Both the position numbers and the translations under genes were made by a program. From assembly GCA_035446985.1 (NCBI GenBank), contig DAOTGG010000013.1:1-27870 (forward strand): DNA of 27,870 bases, given 5' to 3'. Source of the stretch: JAQUSX01 sp035446985. GTDB taxonomy: Bacteria; Bacillota; Clostridia; Christensenellales; CAG-314. This document shows, piece by piece, positions 23,576 to 27,870 of the stretch. The notes below the pieces were generated by a model, which did no database searches, was not told the origin of the DNA, and was given only the letters and a program-made list of their open reading frames with translations. Position 1 is the first letter of the stretch, and every line of letters begins with the position of its first letter.

Positions 23576-23614
23576 AATACCGCCTGTTTTTTCTTTTTAC
23601 AGACGGTATTTTTT
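23576..23614 (+). terminator. Terminator of the candidate small RNA
   Basis: AATACCG and CTGT pair with ACAG and CGGTATT (23576-23587 and 23599-23610), with one C-A mismatch and a U-rich loop, followed by Ts. Confidence 0.7.
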
Positions 23615-23663
23615 CTTTTTCGTTAGTTTAATGAAATTTAAATTAAAAGTCTTAAAAAAAGCG

Positions 23664-23692
23664 TTGACAAACTAAATAAATTATTTTATATT
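23664..23692 (+). promoter_or_regulatory. SigA-type promoter of the structured RNA upstream of rsgA
   Basis: A consensus TTGACA (23664-23669), a 17-base spacer and TATATT (23687-23692) predict a start near 23699, 7 bases before the first stem of the structured RNA. Confidence 0.75.
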
Positions 23693-23698
23693 TTAATC

Positions 23699-23852
23699 AT
23701 TAAAACGAAAGGAGGCTTAGTTAACTATATTTTGTAATTTTGTGAGGTTTAACAACTAAATAGCCTTCAATTTCGGCATAATTTGCTGAAATTGATTTTT
23801 GACCTTTCGAATACTGTACGTTTTTTTAGCGCGCTCGAAAGAGCGTTTTTTT
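23699..23852 (+). ncRNA. Structured three-way-junction RNA with competing terminator (riboswitch-like)
   Basis: P1 pairs CGAAAGG (23706-23712) with CCTTTCG (23803-23809). Inside it, P2 pairs GGC-TTAGTT (23714-23722) with AACTAA-GCC (23754-23759 and 23763-23765, three-base bulge), and P3 pairs TCAATTTCGGC (23767-23777) with GCTGAAATTGA (23785-23795, one G-U). The terminator stem CGCTC-GAAA-GAGCG (23832-23845) follows. CTTTCGA (23804-23810) can alternatively pair with TCGAAAG (23835-23841), which breaks both P1 and the terminator. An AAAGGAGG ribosome-site look-alike (23708-23715) has no usable start codon after it and is buried in P1/P2. No known riboswitch consensus (TPP, purine, SAM, c-di-GMP) was recognised. 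Confidence 0.5.
23828..23852 (+). terminator. Terminator of the structured RNA
   Basis: CGCTC / GAGCG closes a GAAA tetraloop and is followed by seven Ts (23846-23852). Confidence 0.85.
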
Positions 23853-23874
23853 GCGTAATTTAAGCTAAAATTTT

Positions 23875-23902
23875 AAGACAGCCGATTAAGGCTGTCTTTT
23901 TT
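23875..23902 (+). terminator. Second terminator upstream of rsgA
   Basis: AAGACAGCC / GGCTGTCTT (stem core 23877-23883 and 23890-23896) with a 6-base loop runs into T6. It stands in tandem 25 bases after the previous terminator and 43 bases before the rsgA ATG. Confidence 0.85.
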
Positions 23903-23944
23903 CGTTTTCGAATGGGTAACGTATTTTAATAAAATTAAAAAATA

Positions 23945-25021
23945 ATGGAGAAAAACATCAAAAACTTGAAAAATGAAACAACCGCCGAAAGTAAGACTAT
24001 CGGCGAAACAATGTGTAAATACGGTTACGATTCTTTTTACGGCGGACAAGGCGATGTCGGCAGAGTAATTTCTGCGCAAAAAGGGCGTTTTAGCCTTATG
24101 ACCGAGTACGGCGAAATTTCCGCTACCATAAAAACCTCGTCGTATTATCATAACGATGAAAACACTTTCCCGACGGTCGGGGATTTTGTGGAATTGAATT
24201 ACAATGAAATCGGCGAAAGCAAAATAACTAAAACCCTGCCGAGAAAATCGCTGCTCAGACGACTGGATCCGTCGTCGGCGGGCAGAAACTTCCAACAGAT
24301 GGGAGCGAATATCGATTACGCTTTTATTTTGACTTCGGCTAATATGGATTTTAACCTAAGAAAAGTACAGCGTTATCTTTCGGTCGTTATGGGCAGCGGA
24401 GTCACCCCAGTAATAATTTTGTCAAAAGTGGACCTTGTAGAAAGCGCGGCTGACTTTTACGAGCAGCTATGCGCTATCGCGCCCGAAACCCGCGTAATAT
24501 GCGTCAGCGCGACTAATATGTCAGGCATAAGCGAAGTAAAAGAATTTATGCAAGACGGCGTAACCTGCGTTTTTCTCGGCTCTTCAGGCGTTGGAAAATC
24601 AACCCTGGTAAACACGATAGTAGGCAAAGAAGTTATGGACACAGGCGGTATCAGAGAAGACGACAGCCGAGGCAGACACACGACTACGTCAAGACAAATG
24701 ATATTGCTTACCAGCGGCGGACTTATTATCGACACTCCTGGTATGCGCGAAATAGGTCTTTGGACGGAAAGCGAAGGGGTAGCCCAAACGTTTTCGGCTA
24801 TCGTAGAAATAGCGCGCCAATGCCGTTTTTCCGATTGCGCTCACACAAATGAACCAGGCTGCGCGGTAATAAAAGCCGTGAGCGAGGGAGTAATTAGCGA
24901 AAGCGATTATAACAATTATTTAAAACTGACTAAGGAAGTAAAAAAAGCGGAACAAGCGCAAAAAGCAAGACGGGAAAACAACGAAAGAAAATATCTGAGA
25001 AGCACTTATAAAAAGCGTTGA
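23945..25021 (+). CDS. rsgA: RsgA, ribosome small-subunit-dependent circularly permuted GTPase
   Basis: This 358-residue GTPase checks late 30S assembly and releases assembly factors. An OB domain (about 35-100) precedes a GTPase domain with permuted motif order: G4 SKVDL (160-164), then G1 GSSGVGKST (212-220), G2 around RHTTT (244-248), and G3 DTPG (263-266). The zinc subdomain follows, with Cys293, Cys298, His300 and Cys306. The start is uncertain: ATG 23945 has no ribosome site. A TAAAAT at 23930-23935 ends 9 bases before it, hinting at leaderless expression, but no good -35 box matches. ATG 24011 (MCKYGYDSF) would also give a family-like N-terminus. It lies behind two terminators and the structured RNA. 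Confidence 0.92.
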   Translation: MEKNIKNLKNETTAESKTIGETMCKYGYDSFYGGQGDVGRVISAQKGRFSLMTEYGEISATIKTSSYYHNDENTFPTVGDFVELNYNEIGESKITKTLPRKSLLRRLDPSSAGRNFQQMGANIDYAFILTSANMDFNLRKVQRYLSVVMGSGVTPVIILSKVDLVESAADFYEQLCAIAPETRVICVSATNMSGISEVKEFMQDGVTCVFLGSSGVGKSTLVNTIVGKEVMDTGGIREDDSRGRHTTTSRQMILLTSGGLIIDTPGMREIGLWTESEGVAQTFSAIVEIARQCRFSDCAHTNEPGCAVIKAVSEGVISESDYNNYLKLTKEVKKAEQAQKARRENNERKYLRSTYKKR

Positions 25022-25046
25022 CAGAATAATAACCGTCGTATATACT
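25018..25046 (+). promoter_or_regulatory. SigA-type promoter of the ABC transporter operon
   Basis: A consensus TTGACA (25018-25023) overlaps the rsgA stop codon. A 17-base spacer leads to TATACT (25041-25046), predicting a start near 25053, inside the operator palindrome. Confidence 0.8.
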
Positions 25047-25072
25047 GTGTATATACAATATACACAGTATAT
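25040..25072. promoter_or_regulatory. Large palindromic operator for the GntR/YtrA-type repressor
   Basis: Perfect 14-bp arms, ATATACTGTGTATA and TATACACAGTATAT, are separated by 5 bases. They contain the GTGTATA-N5-TATACAC type of core expected for GntR/YtrA regulators, cover the -10 box and the start site, and would repress the operon when bound. Confidence 0.75.
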
Positions 25073-25097
25073 TGATTTTACGGAGGTTAATTTTGCG

Positions 25098-25943
25098 ATG
25101 CTTGTTGTAAAAAATCTCAAAAAAGTTTATGAAAATTTTACGCTGAAAGACATTTCGTTCGAGCTGGAAAAAGGTTATATTCTCGGCTTTATAGGCGCGA
25201 ACGGGGCGGGAAAAACGACGACGTTAAAGTCGATGCTTAATATCACGCATAAAGACGGCGGGGAAGTGACAATACTCGGCGAAGATTTTACCAAAAACGA
25301 ATTAAAGCTAAAACAAAAAATCGGCTTTATGCTTGGTCCCGTGGATTATTACCCGAAAAGCCGCATATCAAAAATCGTCGGCGTATACAAGGATTTTTTC
25401 ACCGAATGGGACGAAAATAAATACAGAGACTTACTTAAACGTTTCGATATAGACGACAGTAAAAAAATTTCCGAGTTATCTACTGGTATGAAAGTAAAAC
25501 TCGGGATTGCTCTGGCTCTTTCGCACAACGCAAAACTTTTGATTTTTGACGAACCGACAAGCGGCGTTGACCCTATCGCAAGGGACGAGCTGCTGGATAT
25601 TTTCCAAGAGATAGTGGAGGACGGCGAACACAGCATTTTGTTTTCCACCCACATAACGTCCGACCTTGATAAATGCGCCGATTACATTTTGCTTATATGC
25701 GACGGTCAGATAGTTCAAAACGACACCAAAGACAATATCATAGATTCGCATATTTTAGTGGAAGGCAAAACCGCGGATTTAACCGATGACGTTATTGCCA
25801 GACTAATAAGCTTCAAGACTCATTCGTTCGGCTTTAAAGGACTTATGAAAAAAGCAGATATGCGCGAGTCCGATAATTTTATGACGGAAAAACCAAATCT
25901 TGAAGATATTATGATTTTTTATAATAAGAGGATGAAAAAATGA
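25098..25943 (+). CDS. ABC transporter ATPase (YtrB-like)
   Basis: This 281-residue nucleotide-binding subunit energises the membrane protein encoded next. It has Walker A GANGAGKTT (33-41), the signature ELSTGMKVKL, Walker B LLIFDEPTSGVD and the H-loop His in FSTHI. The roughly 60 residues after the ATPase core are typical of the CcmA/YtrB group. ATG 25098 is used, with GGAGG 11 bases upstream. An in-frame ATG at 25047 lies before the predicted transcript start, in the operator. The stop overlaps the permease start by four bases (ATGA). The substrate is unknown; YtrA-controlled systems in Bacillus respond to cell-wall antibiotics, but this is only analogy. Confidence 0.9.
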   Translation: MLVVKNLKKVYENFTLKDISFELEKGYILGFIGANGAGKTTTLKSMLNITHKDGGEVTILGEDFTKNELKLKQKIGFMLGPVDYYPKSRISKIVGVYKDFFTEWDENKYRDLLKRFDIDDSKKISELSTGMKVKLGIALALSHNAKLLIFDEPTSGVDPIARDELLDIFQEIVEDGEHSILFSTHITSDLDKCADYILLICDGQIVQNDTKDNIIDSHILVEGKTADLTDDVIARLISFKTHSFGFKGLMKKADMRESDNFMTEKPNLEDIMIFYNKRMKK

Positions 25944-26590
25944 TTAAATTGCTAAAAAAAGAAATGAAACTCGTTTTGATGCCTCTGGTTTATATCTTTA
26001 CCGCTCTTTCGGCTCTTGTCGTGATACCTAATTACCCCGCTTGGGTAGGACTGTTTTATTGTCTTATACCCACGCAGATAATTTTATCGACGGCTAACGC
26101 TAATAAAGATATGGAATTTACTTCTATGCTGCCCGTTACCCGCGACGACATCGTACTGGTAAGGCATATAGATTTTGCTTATATCGAAATATTGCAGCTT
26201 GTTTTCGCAATACCTTTCGCGGTAATCGCAAACGTATATATTTCACCTAACGGCAACCCCGTGGGCATAGACCCCAATATCGCCTTTTTTGGTCTTAGTC
26301 TTGTTTGTTACGGCGTGTATAATCTTATATTTTTGCCGTGGCATTTTAAGACGGGTTACAAAGCCGTTCCGCAAATGCTTGTGGGAATGTTCGCTTTCAC
26401 GGTATTAGTGGGTATTTTTGAAACGCTTATTAACGTTATACCCGTTTTGAAAAATACACTCGATACGCTTGATCCCGCATTTACAGGCGTTCAGTTAGCG
26501 GTACTTGGAATAGGGGTGGTATTCTATATTTTGTCGTTAATATTGAGCTACAAAAAATCCGTGCAAAACTTCAGAAGAGTTAATTTATAA
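25940..26590 (+). CDS. ABC-2 type membrane permease
   Basis: This 216-residue protein has about six hydrophobic segments (for example LVLMPLVYIFTALSALVV, LQLVFAIPFAVIANVYI, MLVGMFAFTVLVGIF and LAVLGIGVVFYILSLIL). The cytoplasmic segment TANANKDMEFTSMLPVTRDDIVLVRH is typical of small ABC-2 permeases, in which FTSMLPVTR follows the second helix pair. It is translationally coupled to the ATPase (ATGA overlap) and also has an AGAGG ribosome site 8 bases upstream. It presumably forms an exporter with the ATPase as a dimer of each. Confidence 0.85.
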   Translation: MIKLLKKEMKLVLMPLVYIFTALSALVVIPNYPAWVGLFYCLIPTQIILSTANANKDMEFTSMLPVTRDDIVLVRHIDFAYIEILQLVFAIPFAVIANVYISPNGNPVGIDPNIAFFGLSLVCYGVYNLIFLPWHFKTGYKAVPQMLVGMFAFTVLVGIFETLINVIPVLKNTLDTLDPAFTGVQLAVLGIGVVFYILSLILSYKKSVQNFRRVNL

Positions 26591-26594
26591 GAAA

Positions 26595-26960
26595 ATGGAT
26601 ATTTTGATTTCCGTAAAAAGCCCGAAACCTATTTACGAACAGATTTACGAGCAAATATCCGCGCAGATACTTAACGGCGAACTTCGACCAGACGAGGCAT
26701 TGCCGTCAATAAGAACTGTGGCGAAAGAGCTTGATATCAGCGTAATTACGGTAAAAAACGCTTGGGAAACACTTGAAAATAATGGCTTTATCTATACGGT
26801 AGCGGGCAAAGGGTGTTTTGTTGACGCGTATCACGGACAGAATTTAAACGACAAAAAATACGAACTGGCAAGAGAAAAATTAAAAGCAAATCTGACTTTT
26901 TACAAAAATTTAAAAATCTCTTATGAAGAATTAGTTAAATTAATTAAAGAAATATATTGA
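26595..26960 (+). CDS. GntR-family (YtrA subfamily) transcriptional repressor
   Basis: This 121-residue regulator has an N-terminal winged helix-turn-helix: PIYEQIYEQISAQILNGELRPDEALPSIRTVAKELDISVITVKNAWETLENNGFIYTVAGKGCFV (about 12-76). A short helical tail of about 45 residues follows, the size of YtrA-type rather than larger ligand-binding GntR proteins. It starts 4 bases after the permease stop with no clear ribosome site, so translation is coupled. In many YtrA operons the regulator is first; here it is last. Its likely site is the 33-bp palindrome at 25040-25072, giving negative autoregulation of the whole operon. Confidence 0.9.
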   Translation: MDILISVKSPKPIYEQIYEQISAQILNGELRPDEALPSIRTVAKELDISVITVKNAWETLENNGFIYTVAGKGCFVDAYHGQNLNDKKYELAREKLKANLTFYKNLKISYEELVKLIKEIY

Positions 26961-26961
26961 T

Positions 26962-26992
26962 AAAAAAAGACGCCAAAACGGCGTCTTTTTTT
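26962..26992. terminator. Bidirectional terminator between gntR and nagA
   Basis: GACGCC / GGCGTC (26969-26974 and 26980-26985) has a 5-base loop, A7 on the left and T7 on the right. It serves two convergent genes. Confidence 0.9.
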
Positions 26993-27016
26993 GTATGTTG
27001 TTTTATTATTTTTTAA

Positions 27017-27870
27017 TTAAAAAAATCTGTTTCCTTTAATATAAGTCATTATGGGTTTGCCGTTTTTCATTACTGTAAAATCCGCCGATTTATTTTGCGC
27101 TATCGAGCCGTATTCGTTATCAATGCCCAATAATTTTGCGGGTGTCAAAGAAAAACAAACCGAAGCGGCGAAAATATCGCTGTCAATAAAACTTGCAAAA
27201 TTTTTAAGTCCGTCGAATGCACCCAGTACGCTGCCCGCGCGCGAATGCGTACCCGATAAAAACGCGTCGCCGCAACTTACCGTAACGGGAGAGCCTGCGA
27301 GAGTATATTCGCCGTCGGGCAGTCCCGTCGCCATCATACTGTCGGTAACGCAAACAAATTTATCAAAATCTTTTGTTTTAAAAAGCAGTTTTACAATCTC
27401 AGGCGAGATATGTTTGCCGTCGGTAATGGCTTCGGCATAGCAGTCGCTCGTTAACGCCGCTACCGCGATAGACGGATCCCGGTGAAAAATAGGTTTCATA
27501 GCGTTAAAAGTATGGGTAAAGCTTTTTGCACCTTTCTTTACGCATCGCATAGTCTCGGCATAACTTGCCCCCGAGTGTCCGAGAGAAACCGTAACGCCGT
27601 TACTCGTCAAATATTCCGTAAGTTTTTCCGAGCCGTCAAGTTCGGGTGATAGGGTAACAAGTTTGATTTTACCGTTTGCCGCTTGCTGAAATTTCTCAAA
27701 CAATTCGATAGACGACGGCAAGAGATATTTTTCATTCATCGCGCCTTTGTATTCGTGCGACAAAAAAGGACCTTCAAGATGAATACCTTTGATAATATCG
27801 TATTTTTCGGCGGCTTTTGAGATGATTTTTAACTGTTTTACGATAGTTTGGCTGTCGTCAGTCATAACGG
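27017..27870 (-). CDS. nagA: NagA, N-acetylglucosamine-6-phosphate deacetylase, N-terminus outside the window
   Basis: The frame is open to the window edge, so the N-terminal 100 or so residues of a roughly 380-residue enzyme are missing. NagA removes acetate from GlcNAc-6-phosphate, feeding amino-sugar catabolism and wall recycling. The visible amidohydrolase motifs are HLEGPF, SLGHSGASYAE (metal His), HTFNAM (metal His), DGKHI and VTDSMMATG, with the catalytic Asp in a TD motif. The C-terminus PADFTVM-type segment reads NKSADFTVMKNGKPIMTYIKGN, as usual. No nagB or transport gene is visible. Confidence 0.93.
   Translation of the reverse strand, partial: VMTDDSQTIVKQLKIISKAAEKYDIIKGIHLEGPFLSHEYKGAMNEKYLLPSSIELFEKFQQAANGKIKLVTLSPELDGSEKLTEYLTSNGVTVSLGHSGASYAETMRCVKKGAKSFTHTFNAMKPIFHRDPSIAVAALTSDCYAEAITDGKHISPEIVKLLFKTKDFDKFVCVTDSMMATGLPDGEYTLAGSPVTVSCGDAFLSGTHSRAGSVLGAFDGLKNFASFIDSDIFAASVCFSLTPAKLLGIDNEYGSIAQNKSADFTVMKNGKPIMTYIKGNRFF

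Larger units (their letters stand above)
23523..23614 (+). ncRNA. Candidate small RNA, about 92 nt, controlled by the XRE repressor
   Basis: The interval runs from the predicted start of the consensus promoter to a terminator and has no ATG-initiated frame. Three hairpins follow each other: TTACAGC/GCTGTAA (23524-23542), CAAAGC-TCTT-GCTTTG (23559-23574, extendable by A-U and G-U pairs) and the terminator. I infer a non-coding RNA. The target and role are unknown. It could instead be the short leader of a read-through transcript. Confidence 0.5.

Noticed and set aside
23706..23745. Leader peptide after AAAGGAGG at 23708-23715
   Set aside because: No ATG, GTG or TTG giving more than a codon or two lies at a proper distance. 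The nearest GTG is over 20 bases away and encodes only a few residues.
23877..23896. Third XRE operator (ACAGC...GCTGT in the second terminator before rsgA)
   Set aside because: The half-sites are 8 bases apart, not 5, and the sequence is fully explained as a terminator stem with a T6 tract.
1..27870. tRNA or rRNA genes, CRISPR arrays, insertion sequences, prophage structural genes
   Set aside because: None was seen on reading both strands. The only repeats are short operators and hairpins.

Overview
The window reads as chromosomal DNA of a low-GC, Gram-positive-type bacterium of the Clostridia (an inference). The evidence is the gene order tig-clpP-clpX-lon-engB, a division and cell-wall (dcw) cluster headed by mraZ, frequent TTG/GTG starts with strong GGAGG-type ribosome sites, and A+T-rich intergenic DNA with many U-tract terminators. 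MurE carries the DNPR motif of meso-diaminopimelate enzymes, so an m-DAP peptidoglycan is expected. No tRNA, rRNA, insertion sequence or CRISPR array was seen.

Layout. 1-1171: 3' part of a gene for a HEXXH zinc-peptidase-like protein. 1336-9396: a proteostasis block. rqcH (minus strand) diverges from tig-clpP-clpX. A terminator and a new promoter then lead into lon-engB. 9507-11138: a DUF3794-like cysteine-bearing protein, a small zinc-ribbon protein behind a leader hairpin, and a metallophosphoesterase. 11415-21719: the dcw cluster mraZ-rsmH-ftsL-ftsI-murE-mraY-murD-ftsW-murA. It starts at a promoter buried in a 10-bp-phased MraZ-type repeat array. ftsI is split by an apparent one-base deletion, and a terminator sits directly against the murE ribosome site. 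murF, murG, murC, murB, divIB and ftsZ are absent from this stretch. 21911-23110: sdaA (L-serine dehydratase). 23255-23944: a compact regulatory region with almost no coding capacity. 23945-25021: rsgA. 25018-26960: an ABC transporter operon with its own GntR/YtrA-type repressor and a large palindromic operator. 27017-27870: partial nagA on the minus strand.

How it works together. Trigger factor, ClpXP, Lon and RqcH cover nascent-chain folding, tagging of stalled chains and degradation. The dcw genes make lipid-linked peptidoglycan precursors and the FtsW/FtsI septal synthase. MraZ probably controls the cluster through its own repeats.

The most unusual part is 23483-23944. It holds (i) a small XRE repressor gene with two matching operators (core ACAGC-N5-GCTGT) and two overlapping, opposed promoters, one of which has perfect consensus boxes and would make a terminated RNA of about 92 nt; and (ii) a separate promoter followed by a three-way-junction RNA whose closing stem competes with a terminator, an architecture like a riboswitch. 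A second theme is leaderless expression: sdaA, rqcH, the metallophosphoesterase and the XRE gene all have a -10 box 7-9 bases before the ATG and no ribosome site, whereas most other genes have strong ones. All structures and promoters were found by eye and have not been folded or searched computationally.
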